Below, in pieces: positions 19,340 through 27,743 of a stretch of 39,258 bases of DNA. Location: positions 1 to 39,258 of IMG/VR virus record IMGVR_UViG_3300028920_000149; one strand, written 5' to 3'. The notes under the pieces were generated by a model, which was not told the DNA's origin, did not search any database, and worked only from the letters and a program-made list of their open reading frames with translations. The translations under genes and the position numbers were made by a program. This DNA comes from a virus. Within the stretch, counting starts at the first letter, position 1; each line of letters opens with the position of its first letter.

Positions 19340-19482
19340 TTACAGCTACTCCTACTAAGGTTAGGCCTGTTACCACACCACGTTCTACCGCAATCGTTAC
19401 AGCGATACCAAGTTTTATTGTCCGGTGCCTTACGTTCATAACACCACTTAACGTTAGGGCTGTTGCAGTTCCTACAGGTCAT
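19336..19482 (-). CDS. Zinc-ribbon protein, 48 aa
   Basis: ATG 19482 follows GGAGAGAGTC, and the TGA overlaps the next ATG (ATGA). CRNC at residue 3 and CNDCGRTWC near residue 28 make a zinc ribbon of the kind found in transcription-factor-like small proteins. Function unknown. Confidence 0.65.
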   Translation of the reverse strand: MTCRNCNSPNVKWCYERKAPDNKTWYRCNDCGRTWCGNRPNLSRSSCK

Positions 19483-19500
19483 TGACTCTCTCCTAACAAA

Positions 19501-19797
19501 TTAACCACCCATCCTCTTAGCATACTTCTCAGGGTCTAACAACATACAATTATCGAACATAGTCCTAGCAAGTATCTGTGCTTCCAAGTCCAACTGATTA
19601 TGATCCTTTTCTGTGAACAGCAAATGGTTCAATTCATGCATCAACCACATCCAGTAAGCTAATCCCTCAAGATCATCAGCCAACCATACCTTATTACCAT
19701 CTGTCTTACCAAATATACCTGACTCATCAAAGAAGTCAGCGGGTACGTGCTCAACAGGTACATCCCTACCGTTTATCTCAATAGTATAGTCTCTCAC
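19501..19797 (-). CDS. Small HExxH zinc metallopeptidase-like protein, 98 aa
   Basis: WMWLMHELNHLLFTEKDHN near residue 50 contains HELNH, the HExxH zincin motif, and LDLEAQILARTM follows with a glutamate placed as the third zinc ligand of a gluzincin. The arrangement resembles ImmA/IrrE or SprT-like minimal peptidases, though the protein is short. GTG 19797 overlaps the TGA of the metallophosphoesterase. If active it might cleave a repressor or phage structural protein; that is inference. Confidence 0.65.
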   Translation of the reverse strand: MRDYTIEINGRDVPVEHVPADFFDESGIFGKTDGNKVWLADDLEGLAYWMWLMHELNHLLFTEKDHNQLDLEAQILARTMFDNCMLLDPEKYAKRMGG

Positions 19798-20681
19798 CTA
19801 TAATCCCTTTCCTTCATCTTATAGAAAGGTACATACTCAAACCCCACACTTACTTTATTACCTTTTCTGCCTCTATTGTTTACAGTAAAGTGCAATATCC
19901 ATCCACCAACCTCCGGATACAAACCCTTTCTCTTCAAATAGTCTGTCTGTCCTTGAAAACACCCCAACTGCAACCCAACCACGTTCCTATATTCGGGTAA
20001 AAGACAGTTGCAGTGATAATGGCCTAAAAGAAGTACATCTGGTTTTGATTTTGGTGTAAACTGCTCTATTATCTTCTGCATCTTATATGAACGTGCGTAT
20101 GCATTACCTCCCGCCCCATGCATCAATCCTATTATGACCCCCATAATCTCAACATCAGCACTATATGCACCAAGATACTCTATATCCTCTCGCTCTTTTG
20201 CTATCTCTGAAACTATGTCGTATCCAGAAGTCTTGTAAAAAGACAAATCATGATTACCACTAATCATGTAGGTTTTCACGCCCTTTTCATACGGATAGGT
20301 ATCTGTTGCATAGTCCCTCTGAGCATCCGCTCCATGCTTGTGTACTTCATACTCTTGACCTCTATATATCTTTTCTCCGTCATTTACATCACCTGTATGA
20401 AGTACAGTATCAATACCCCGATCTGCTAATAGCTTATAATAATCCCTCAACGCAGTAAGCTGTTGATAATTACTGCTAAGATGAGTACAACTTATAGAAC
20501 CCACACTGAAATTCTTGCCATTAAACTTAGTTTTATTGAACTTATACTTTTTGCCCGGAGCCCCCGGTTTAGGTTTTTCTACACTGTATCCTTTATTTGA
20601 TAGAAACTCCGCTGCCTCCTTTTCTGTTATCTCTTTTTCCTGCGCAGCTTCTATGGCCTTATTTATCTCACTTTTTTTCAT
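19794..20681 (-). CDS. Calcineurin-like metallophosphoesterase, 295 aa
   Basis: ATG 20681 follows GGAGGGCGTA, so the frame to 20693 is rejected. About 60 N-terminal residues form a helical region with TEKEAAEFLSNKGYSVEKP, possibly DNA binding. Then come the phosphoesterase motifs: ISCTHL, HTGDVND, ISGNHDLSF, LMHGAGG and LLGHYHCN. Such enzymes hydrolyse nucleic acids or phosphoester metabolites using two metals. It is distinct from the gp47-like protein at 30640. A role in nucleic-acid processing is likely but unspecified. Confidence 0.8.
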   Translation of the reverse strand: MKKSEINKAIEAAQEKEITEKEAAEFLSNKGYSVEKPKPGAPGKKYKFNKTKFNGKNFSVGSISCTHLSSNYQQLTALRDYYKLLADRGIDTVLHTGDVNDGEKIYRGQEYEVHKHGADAQRDYATDTYPYEKGVKTYMISGNHDLSFYKTSGYDIVSEIAKEREDIEYLGAYSADVEIMGVIIGLMHGAGGNAYARSYKMQKIIEQFTPKSKPDVLLLGHYHCNCLLPEYRNVVGLQLGCFQGQTDYLKRKGLYPEVGGWILHFTVNNRGRKGNKVSVGFEYVPFYKMKERDYR

Positions 20682-20958
20682 TACGCCCTCCAAATAGTTT
20701 CTTCTTGTTTTCAGGCAAATAATACATAAACTTAAGGCTCTTCCTATTTTTTAGGCGCACCCTAGTCCTCTCAAGTTTACCCTCACCTGCTAGCCTTGAT
20801 AACACATCCCGCATAGCTCTTTCGGTAATTTTACATATATCAGCAAGCTCAAAATCTATATACCCTAAGTCTGCTCCCTTTTTATTGAACTCCTCAAATA
20901 CCCTCTCTTCATACGTCTTATCACTGATATACTCAACATCCTTCTTCACATCTACCAC
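20668..20958 (-). CDS. Winged-helix DNA-binding-like protein, 96 aa
   Basis: GTG 20958 with GGAGAG just upstream. The middle reads LGYIDFELADICKITERAMRDVLSRLAGEGKLERTRV, with helix-turn-helix spacing and a wing, then basic residues. A regulator or replication-linked wHTH is plausible. It is coupled to the metallophosphoesterase gene, which has an N-terminal helical region of its own. Confidence 0.6.
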   Translation of the reverse strand: MVDVKKDVEYISDKTYEERVFEEFNKKGADLGYIDFELADICKITERAMRDVLSRLAGEGKLERTRVRLKNRKSLKFMYYLPENKKKLFGGRNEKK

Positions 20959-21759
20959 CTACTCTCCCTCCAATATACCCTTACCGTAATTAACTATCAA
21001 CTTATCTCTCAACTCATCTATAACATCACTAGCATTGTCTAAAGTCTCATTGTATATGACCTTACTAGCTTCTGGCTTTTCCCAATTGGGAGAAGTCAAA
21101 GGGTGCCAAAGATGCCTCAGCGTCTGCAACACGTACTTCATCCTGTGACCAAGATACTCAAGTCTTCTAGAGAACTCATCATCTTCAAGACCCCACCCAA
21201 TAAACCCCTCATGCCAACCACCGGCCTTGCAAAATAAAGACCTCTGTATAGTACAGGATAGTTTTGTCCAACCCTCACCCTGCTTCTCTACCTTACCGCT
21301 AACGGTACCTAAATTATAAGCATCTCTCCCAGAAAACACTTTATCGCTATCGTGACTACTCATTCTAAGAAACCTATAAAAATTAGAAAAGGCAAGTGCA
21401 CCGTCACTAATAGCTACATCTAAGGCAACAAAAAAATCTTTAGGTAGCGGTACATCCACATCATGAAACACTAACCAATCGTGCTTTGCAAGTGAAACAC
21501 CAACATTAAACAACCTGCTACGCTCATATGAAGCAAAACTCTTTACGATCTTATATTTACAGGTTGGTGGTATTAGGTGATTATAAAAAGTATTACCGTC
21601 TGGATGAACCATCTCTACTACAATAAGCTCTATAGGTTCCACATCCCCAGACTGCATTACCGTTTTGTAGTGTTTACCTGCCCGTCTATAACTATCCAAA
21701 AAAACCTTGAAGTACTCTACCCTGCTTATACCAAATACAGGTATTATAATAGAGAACAC
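20959..21759 (-). CDS. Family 2/7-type glycosyltransferase, 266 aa
   Basis: GTG start at 21759. FSIIIPVFGISRVEYFKVFL begins a GT-A fold, HDVDVPLPKDFF near residue 98 has the DxD metal site, and FIGWGLEDDEFSRRLEYLGH near residue 186 is the G-W-G-x-E-D-x-[DE] motif typical of galactosyltransferase-like C-terminal domains (Glyco_transf_7C type). It is the clearest catalytic candidate among the three glycosyltransferases. Acceptor unknown: DNA, capsid or tail protein. Confidence 0.8.
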   Translation of the reverse strand: MFSIIIPVFGISRVEYFKVFLDSYRRAGKHYKTVMQSGDVEPIELIVVEMVHPDGNTFYNHLIPPTCKYKIVKSFASYERSRLFNVGVSLAKHDWLVFHDVDVPLPKDFFVALDVAISDGALAFSNFYRFLRMSSHDSDKVFSGRDAYNLGTVSGKVEKQGEGWTKLSCTIQRSLFCKAGGWHEGFIGWGLEDDEFSRRLEYLGHRMKYVLQTLRHLWHPLTSPNWEKPEASKVIYNETLDNASDVIDELRDKLIVNYGKGILEGE

Positions 21760-21965
21760 TTGTCATTATCCTTTTTAATGTTCACTGTCTTTTTTACCTG
21801 TTCCTTTATGCTCTCCATCACCTCAACATCTACCCTCTGTTCAAGCAAGAACACATCTCTCATCTGTTGGTAGCAATCACACTTCTTAAATTTCTTCCCT
21901 GAGTCACAATACGGACATACCATATTACGCATCTTACCCATTTTATTACTCTTAAGCGTATCCAT
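21744..21965 (-). CDS. SEC-C-like zinc motif protein, 73 aa
   Basis: CPYCDSGKKFKKCDCYQQMR near residue 17 is close to the SEC-C zinc motif (C-x-C-x-S-G-K-K-[FY]-K-K-C-C), found at the C terminus of SecA and in many small proteins. The remaining 40 residues are helical. The annotated ATG 21965 has no ribosome site and lies only a few bases from the predicted transcript start; ATG 21941 (MGKMRN) is an alternative. Confidence 0.65.
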   Translation of the reverse strand: MDTLKSNKMGKMRNMVCPYCDSGKKFKKCDCYQQMRDVFLLEQRVDVEVMESIKEQVKKTVNIKKDNDKCSLL

Positions 21966-21975
21966 ATATATATAT

Positions 21976-22005
21976 AGTATAACCCCTAGGACCCTAAAGC
22001 GTAAA
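21976..22005 (-). promoter_or_regulatory. Promoter candidate before the SEC-C-like gene
   Basis: TTTACG (22005-22000), 18-nt spacer, TATACT (21981-21976), in the gap after the MuF-like gene. Transcription would begin around 21969, making the downstream message nearly leaderless. The 18-nt spacer matches the other promoters called here. Confidence 0.6.
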
Positions 22006-22012
22006 TTATAAA

Positions 22013-22891
22013 TTACAAAAAATCTGTTATATTCAGGGCTGGTATATCCGTATAAGCCTCGATACTCTCCTTTTTTGACTTACGCCTACGTTTCTTTATT
22101 TTAGCTAAGTCTTTAAGCATCGTCTCTTTTTTTGGTAATTGTTTGTTTCTTTTTTCCCATTTATCATAATCTACATTCTTTATAACAAGCCTGCACCTAC
22201 AATTAGATAAACATATCGAAGACCCGTCTCTGGGCACTACCGGAATAGTCTGTTTGGTAAAAGGAGACTTACTTGCCATATATTTACAGCTATCACAAAT
22301 TTTATTGTCGCCCCTAGTAACCCAAACCAATAACACGTTAGCAGGGGTAGCTAATACCCTAGCAGCATCATAAACAGACCTTACAGTATCTGCATACATG
22401 CGTACCCTACGTTGTGCATTTCTACTACTTAACTTACCTGTTTTAGCATCATCAAGTAGCTTTTTCCAGTACCTAAGCTCTGCATTTATAGCAGTCTTTA
22501 ACCACCGCTTCTCTTCCGATGTGACTATATCCCCCTCTCCAACCATCGCAACCTTAGCCGAATCCATTGCAGCATCAAATACTTTTTTGTAGGTATCGCG
22601 TATAATAAACTCAGACCCCCTTTTCAGTTTTTTAAAAGTTACATCCCCCTCCTTATCTATATACCCATTAACTAAACCCAACAAGTCCTTATACAACCTG
22701 TCTGCCAAACTCTTTTGAAGCTTACTAGCCCGTGACAACCGTTTCTTTTTCCTTACTTGCGCTCTTCTCGGTAACCTACGTAAGGATAACGCAAGCTCTC
22801 TAGCCGTAAGAGGCTGATCGAGTGTACCTAATGCCTTACTCTCCTCTAGCGTAAAGTACTCTGGGGTAAGGTCTTCAATACGAACAATCAT
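22013..22891 (-). CDS. MuF-like minor head protein, 292 aa
   Basis: After a basic helical N terminus, residues about 205-260 read [20 protein letters not shown]...[19 protein letters not shown], the MuF/SPP1 gp7-type minor head signature with paired Cys residues that may bind zinc. The protein acts in head assembly near the portal, which fits its place three genes after the portal. The C terminus is strongly basic ([11 protein letters not shown]) and ends [15 protein letters not shown], faintly like the KES-preceded LID motif. Confidence 0.8.
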   Translation of the reverse strand: MIVRIEDLTPEYFTLEESKALGTLDQPLTARELALSLRRLPRRAQVRKKKRLSRASKLQKSLADRLYKDLLGLVNGYIDKEGDVTFKKLKRGSEFIIRDTYKKVFDAAMDSAKVAMVGEGDIVTSEEKRWLKTAINAELRYWKKLLDDAKTGKLSSRNAQRRVRMYADTVRSVYDAARVLATPANVLLVWVTRGDNKICDSCKYMASKSPFTKQTIPVVPRDGSSICLSNCRCRLVIKNVDYDKWEKRNKQLPKKETMLKDLAKIKKRRRKSKKESIEAYTDIPALNITDFL

Positions 22892-23043
22892 CCTAAAATT
22901 GTTTTCTTCTTTGGCTTAAAGTTATCTTGTTTGTTTGACTTATCATCCTTATTAAACTTCTCCTTTATGCGATACCCGCACGAAGGACAGGATAAGGCCT
23001 CACTAGAAACCTTCTTATTGCACTCAGGACACCTAACTAACAT
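22888..23043 (-). CDS. Zinc-ribbon protein, 51 aa
   Basis: The start at ATG 23043 follows AAGGAGAATGATA; the longer frame to 23109 overlaps the HU-like gene and is rejected. [29 protein letters not shown] is a classic double C-x-x-C zinc ribbon, followed by a Lys/Asn/Asp-rich tail. It overlaps the MuF-like gene start. Located among head genes, so an assembly or DNA-related role is possible. Confidence 0.7.
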   Translation of the reverse strand: MLVRCPECNKKVSSEALSCPSCGYRIKEKFNKDDKSNKQDNFKPKKKTILG

Positions 23044-23356
23044 TATCATTCTCCTTAAAGACTTTTGGAAATACAGAACTCCCCCAAAGATGCTTTTTCC
23101 TAGACTCAAACTGGGTAAAAGATATCAAAATCTTACCGTGCGACATCACCTCACCCCCTACAAAATGACTGTGCATTTTTTTAGGTGGCTTAACTTGGGC
23201 TGAAAACTTACCGAAACCATTAAGGGAAACCTCTGTACCGTCTATAGTTTCTGCCTCTATAAGTCCAATAAGTTCCCTTAACACGTCTCTTACGTAGGAA
23301 GACTTCAATCTTGTTTTTTTAGCTATTTGCCTCACTACATCCTTAGTCCTCAACAT
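23033..23356 (-). CDS. HU/IHF-family DNA-binding protein, 107 aa
   Basis: ATG 23356 overlaps the portal gene's TGA (TGATG). [26 protein letters not shown] is the helical dimer half and [19 protein letters not shown]...[14 protein letters not shown] is the saddle with the G-F-G-x-F signature. HU-type proteins bend and compact DNA as dimers. The usual proline-tipped arm is altered. Its place between portal and MuF-like genes suggests a late role such as packaging or internal DNA organisation. Confidence 0.75.
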   Translation of the reverse strand: MLRTKDVVRQIAKKTRLKSSYVRDVLRELIGLIEAETIDGTEVSLNGFGKFSAQVKPPKKMHSHFVGGEVMSHGKILISFTQFESRKKHLWGSSVFPKVFKENDNVS

Positions 23357-25074
23357 CAATCAATACCTTCTGTTATCTGCTTGTAGGGTTTACTCATATA
23401 TCTATGTATCTCCTCATTAAGACGAAGTACTTCTTCCTTATCCCCCTTCTTAGAGGCCACCACCTTTTCTAACTTCATGGTCTCTATATCACCTTTCCAC
23501 TTACCGATATCCTCAACAACACTATCTTGCAGGTACCCGTTTGAGTATTTGGAATCAGCCACATACTCTATATCTTTTACTATACTTTCTACCCGTTCTT
23601 TTATTTCCTCCACAGATTTCTGCAACCCCGTATTGTTCTCATATTCTTTAGTTAAGTCCCTTTTCATATCTGCAGTAATAGGCTTACTGGCTGCTGTACT
23701 CTCCTCACCATCCTCTTCACTACTAAAAAGGATGTCCAACATTTCATTAGTAAAACCACCAAAAGTAACCAGTAAATACTCAGTCCACTTAGGCCCCTCA
23801 AGACTCAAATCTCTAGACAGTCTAGTAAAAGAATCTATAATCCTCAACCTAGCATCATATAGATCAGCCCTTTGCATTTCATCCAAAAAGCTTATAGGGT
23901 CTCCACAGACCTTAAAAGCATTGTCCTTTTTTCTGGGGTCTATATTATGTAAACACAGCTCGATCTCGCAGGTTGCAACTATTCCCCGCAATGCGGACCT
24001 CTGCAGCTTTTTAATCATCCTAGAGTACTTAACGTCTTGCTGCACAAGACTCTGGTTAGACTCAAACCGAATGCCTGTAGAGAAATCAAGACCTAGGTAC
24101 TCAGGAGGTATTCTACACACAGAACAAAACCTCCGCAGGAAATACTCAAGGTCGTATACATCCTGTACCCTAGAATTAGCACTGACCTCTTCTATCCTGT
24201 CCTCTCTACCCTGTATTACAGGAACTATAACTATACCTGTTGCAGACCCCGGAGCACTAAACTCTTTCTTTAACTGTTGGTTATTTGAATCCACAAAAAT
24301 CTGCTTGTTTATAATGTGCTCCATGCTCTTTATTCGCTCAGATGCCTGTGGAGCAGTCAATCCAGTACAATCTACGTACAAATGTGTCCTATCTGGGTGT
24401 TTAAGTATACGGTATACCGCCGCCGCATCCTCCATCATATTCAATCTGGTAGTCACCCGTATAAGGGGTTCAAGCATGGAGGTTCCGTACTTTCTATCCC
24501 TAGCCTTGCCTATCAGCTTAAAGTGCACAAAATCCCACGGCAACGAATAGGCCTTATCGTTCTCACCATCAAACGAGTACCCCAATAACCTACCCGTATC
24601 TTTATCCATTACCTTATATACCATACCTTGTTTCGGTTCCCAAGAAAATATATGATCTTCATCCAAGATAAGCTCATCAAACTCCTCACCATGCTTAGCA
24701 ACATCTCTTGCTATGGAGTACAGGTAATCTTCCACCATCAACCGCTTCAACAAAGCATCCAATACATTCTTTACCTCAGAATTACTAGTCTCAATCCATA
24801 CCGTAGCGTTTTCCTTCAGGTTAAACTGAGTTGCGTCCTCAGCATACACATCCAAAACAGATGCAACCAAGTCCACATCCATATCATTATACAGCTCCCA
24901 CCGCTCCATTCTGGTGCGGGGCATCATCATCCTCTTAGAAAACCACTCCCCTAATTTATCGTTTCCAACAAAACCACTGAACTTTGAAAGGTTATCTAAA
25001 TCGTGCCCACCTTTCTTTTCGCTATCTTTTGGAGTAGACTTAAATAGACCACCCAACTTTCCAAATATACTCAT
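23356..25074 (-). CDS. Portal protein, T4 gp20-like, 572 aa
   Basis: RWELYNDMDVDLVASVLDVYAEDATQ near residue 58, a conserved region around RDVAKHGEEFDELIL, WDFVHFKLIG near residue 180 and KYGTSMLEPLIRV match T4 gp20-type portal proteins. The C-terminal quarter is acidic and helical. The portal forms the dodecameric DNA channel and binds the terminase. Gene order large terminase, portal, then head genes is the usual late module. It lacks the first methionine-rich extension of T4 gp20 but length is comparable. Confidence 0.88.
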   Translation of the reverse strand: MSIFGKLGGLFKSTPKDSEKKGGHDLDNLSKFSGFVGNDKLGEWFSKRMMMPRTRMERWELYNDMDVDLVASVLDVYAEDATQFNLKENATVWIETSNSEVKNVLDALLKRLMVEDYLYSIARDVAKHGEEFDELILDEDHIFSWEPKQGMVYKVMDKDTGRLLGYSFDGENDKAYSLPWDFVHFKLIGKARDRKYGTSMLEPLIRVTTRLNMMEDAAAVYRILKHPDRTHLYVDCTGLTAPQASERIKSMEHIINKQIFVDSNNQQLKKEFSAPGSATGIVIVPVIQGREDRIEEVSANSRVQDVYDLEYFLRRFCSVCRIPPEYLGLDFSTGIRFESNQSLVQQDVKYSRMIKKLQRSALRGIVATCEIELCLHNIDPRKKDNAFKVCGDPISFLDEMQRADLYDARLRIIDSFTRLSRDLSLEGPKWTEYLLVTFGGFTNEMLDILFSSEEDGEESTAASKPITADMKRDLTKEYENNTGLQKSVEEIKERVESIVKDIEYVADSKYSNGYLQDSVVEDIGKWKGDIETMKLEKVVASKKGDKEEVLRLNEEIHRYMSKPYKQITEGID

Positions 25075-25075
25075 T

Positions 25076-26977
25076 TCAAACTCCTGTTATTTTTGGTATT
25101 GTTATTCCCTCATACAACATTCTATCATTTGTAGCAGCGTGGTAAGCTACACCCGCAAAGGCATCTGACACATCCTTCAACAGATCACCACGCACCACTT
25201 TCTTTTTTTCTCTATCGTGCCTTACAGATATCAACTGACTTATTAGCGGATAGTAGTTATATACTGAACAGCTCTTATTGTCTATAAACGCCTTCGCATG
25301 TAGGTAAGCTTCATCAGTCCTATCAACCGACAAAACATCTATATCTACAGCCTGCTTACCCTGTTTTTTTCTCTTCTTTGTCTCACCAAAATACTGCCTA
25401 AGCCTCTGTATTGAATCCTTAGATTCATACCCATCATAGGAAATTACACCTATAAGAAAGTTATACTGCTTTAGGTGCTTTATAAATTGTCGTATCTTCT
25501 CAAAATCTATTACCCCCTCTTCAGGCGGCTTAATTTCAAGTATCAAATCTATATACAGTTTAGGTAGCATGCTTTTTTCTTTTTCTCTATACACATGCCC
25601 CATACAAAATCCCGCGCTGCACTGACTCTCTGCCAAGTCAACATGTATTATCCTGTAAGCACTACTGCGTACTTTCGGTACATAGCCACTTCCACGTATA
25701 GTAACAAGGTCTTTCAGGTTAAGGTATTCTGTTAACTGTATCCTGTCATCGGTTGATAACGATATTTCCCTCTTAGTAAAAGGATAGGGTCTATCCCCAT
25801 CAACAATATATTTAATGTTCTCTCTACGCCTAATCAAAGGGCTAACGGCAACAGTAGCAACTCCCGCTTCGTCTCTAAGAAAAGTCTCCGGGTCTTCCTT
25901 AGCAGCTTCATAATACTCAATAGGTGCCTCTACTATATGTGCACCCTTTGGTGCTATCTCACCCTCATCAAGTATTTTGCTATCAGTAAATTCGTCTCCT
26001 AGCAAAACATAAAACCTCTTACCTGAATACTGCATGTTAGGCTTAGTAACATCCCAAATAGCCCTAGATACAATCTTCACTCCCGGTTTCCCGTATATCT
26101 CCTCCTTATGCTTCTCAAGCCAAGCAGTCTCAGCACCCTTAGAAGAAATCAATATAACGATTCCCGGTATCTCCCCTCCAGTCCTTTCAAACCTAGACCT
26201 TAAACGTGTTCTAGTTGCTGTATATAATTTCTGAGCCTGCCCCTGATTATAAGCCAACTTCTCAGTACTGTGTGAAGATTTTGCCTCACGCATAAAGTTA
26301 ACCTCATCCATAACTATTGTTAACAGGTCATCCCCCAAAGCAGATAACTCACTCGACCCCTGCATTATTACTATGTTGTTTGGAAATTCCATCGTTTTAG
26401 GTTTAAGTGAGGGAAAGTGCTCTTGAAAATAGGGCGATCCGTCTACTACGTTCCTTAAAGCTACGTACGCCTTATCTGTCCTGTGTACAAAAACACTATA
26501 GATGCCAAACGCAATTCTGGACACAGCACCCATAAGCCCAAAAAACTCTGAGGGGTTACGTAAACAGGATAGCCTATATAACCTATACACCAAACACATT
26601 ACAGCAATTGAGGTTTTCCCCCAACCAATACTGCCTTCACAAATCAACTCCGTTATCTCACTATTTGGGTCCAAAACCTCAAGTAGCAACTCCCTGTTCT
26701 CTGGGTACAAACCACCTGCAAACTTACCTACAAAATAGTCTTCATCTAAAAATTCTTTGGGTCCAACGGGCTCTCTTAAGTAGTCCTGCCTGATCAGCTC
26801 CTTATATAATCTACCAGACTTCGCATCCCCCGTCTCAACGTACTCACTAAGCATTCTCTTAAGAAGACTTTTGGAGTCCCTAGACAGGTTACTAGTACCC
26901 CTCTTTATAACCTTCTCAATTGAAGGTATATCTTTTACTAGTATCTTGTTTCCCTCTCTATCCACTAAATCAACCAC
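25076..26977 (-). CDS. Terminase large subunit, 633 aa
   Basis: GTG start at 26977. Walker A is CEGSIGWGKTS at about residues 113-123; Walker B is LTIVMDEVNF with D224 and E225. The C-terminal half carries a nuclease-like fold beginning RIIHVDLAESQCSAGFCMGH near residue 445, with Asp and Glu placed for metal binding. It drives DNA packaging by ATP hydrolysis and cuts concatemers. It directly precedes the portal gene in transcription and overlaps the probable small subunit gene by eight bases. Confidence 0.9.
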   Translation of the reverse strand: MVDLVDREGNKILVKDIPSIEKVIKRGTSNLSRDSKSLLKRMLSEYVETGDAKSGRLYKELIRQDYLREPVGPKEFLDEDYFVGKFAGGLYPENRELLLEVLDPNSEITELICEGSIGWGKTSIAVMCLVYRLYRLSCLRNPSEFFGLMGAVSRIAFGIYSVFVHRTDKAYVALRNVVDGSPYFQEHFPSLKPKTMEFPNNIVIMQGSSELSALGDDLLTIVMDEVNFMREAKSSHSTEKLAYNQGQAQKLYTATRTRLRSRFERTGGEIPGIVILISSKGAETAWLEKHKEEIYGKPGVKIVSRAIWDVTKPNMQYSGKRFYVLLGDEFTDSKILDEGEIAPKGAHIVEAPIEYYEAAKEDPETFLRDEAGVATVAVSPLIRRRENIKYIVDGDRPYPFTKREISLSTDDRIQLTEYLNLKDLVTIRGSGYVPKVRSSAYRIIHVDLAESQCSAGFCMGHVYREKEKSMLPKLYIDLILEIKPPEEGVIDFEKIRQFIKHLKQYNFLIGVISYDGYESKDSIQRLRQYFGETKKRKKQGKQAVDIDVLSVDRTDEAYLHAKAFIDNKSCSVYNYYPLISQLISVRHDREKKKVVRGDLLKDVSDAFAGVAYHAATNDRMLYEGITIPKITGV

Positions 26978-27743
26978 GTACCTTCTCTAACATAGACACT
27001 ATTTTGTTATACAGTTTAGCTACCTTCTCCCTTTCATATGCACTTTCAGGTATATCCTTATCCCTTTCACTAAGGTTCATTATATTATACACATCACCCT
27101 GTTTTAAGTTAACATTAGGATTTAGTCCACCTAAATCCTTAAATAAAGATACTATCTTATCCAACTCCACACTAAGCACTTTCAATAGTTGCATTTTACC
27201 GGTTGCTGTTAGCTTATTAAAAGTAGCCTCATCACAAAGCTTTGTGTCTAGATCATCTATTGCACCCATCAACTTAGGCAGCCTCTCCATTTTACGCATT
27301 GCCAAAGCGGTAACCATTGCCTTAAATTCAAACTCTTTTGATTCAAACAAAGACTGCATAACGTTCCGTGCCTGCTCTGACAACGTACCTCTACGTAAAA
27401 TAGAATCTTTTATAAAGGGAACAAGTCTATCTATCGTAGCATCATCCAACCTTACCTGCTCACCATCCTCTCCTACAAACTCGATACTCTTGGTCTCCAT
27501 CCCAAACGGAGGAAGCTCATAATACTCCTCTACTGTTCTACCGTGAAGATGTTTTTTACTCAACCGCCTATAGGGTTCCCCACAAACACGACATACTTTA
27601 TCACTGCTCTTACTTATCTCTATTACAGTAGGGGTAGTATCATCTTTAAGCTTTTTATACTGCCTAAAAGATAACCCATGTGTGTTAAGGTGCGATTGAG
27701 TTATTTTCCTATATAGCTTACCGCATACCTTACACTTCACCAT
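26970..27743 (-). CDS. Probable terminase small subunit with tandem Ros/MucR-like zinc motifs, 257 aa
   Basis: Two N-terminal copies of the pattern C-x-x-CG-x-x-Y-x-x-[IL]-x-x-HL occur at residues 4-20 and about 51-68, as in Ros/MucR regulators, followed by sequences like HGLSFRQYKKL. The C-terminal 170 residues are helical. Its position immediately before the large terminase suggests it recognises the packaging site. A transcription regulator role is an alternative. Small-subunit identity is positional inference. Confidence 0.6.
   Translation of the reverse strand: MVKCKVCGKLYRKITQSHLNTHGLSFRQYKKLKDDTTPTVIEISKSSDKVCRVCGEPYRRLSKKHLHGRTVEEYYELPPFGMETKSIEFVGEDGEQVRLDDATIDRLVPFIKDSILRRGTLSEQARNVMQSLFESKEFEFKAMVTALAMRKMERLPKLMGAIDDLDTKLCDEATFNKLTATGKMQLLKVLSVELDKIVSLFKDLGGLNPNVNLKQGDVYNIMNLSERDKDIPESAYEREKVAKLYNKIVSMLEKVRG

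Noticed and set aside
20959-21759. PurZ or other adenylosuccinate synthetase homologue in the window
   Set aside because: I looked for its phosphate-binding loop signature in all large frames and found none, so the Z-DNA idea lacks its key gene here.
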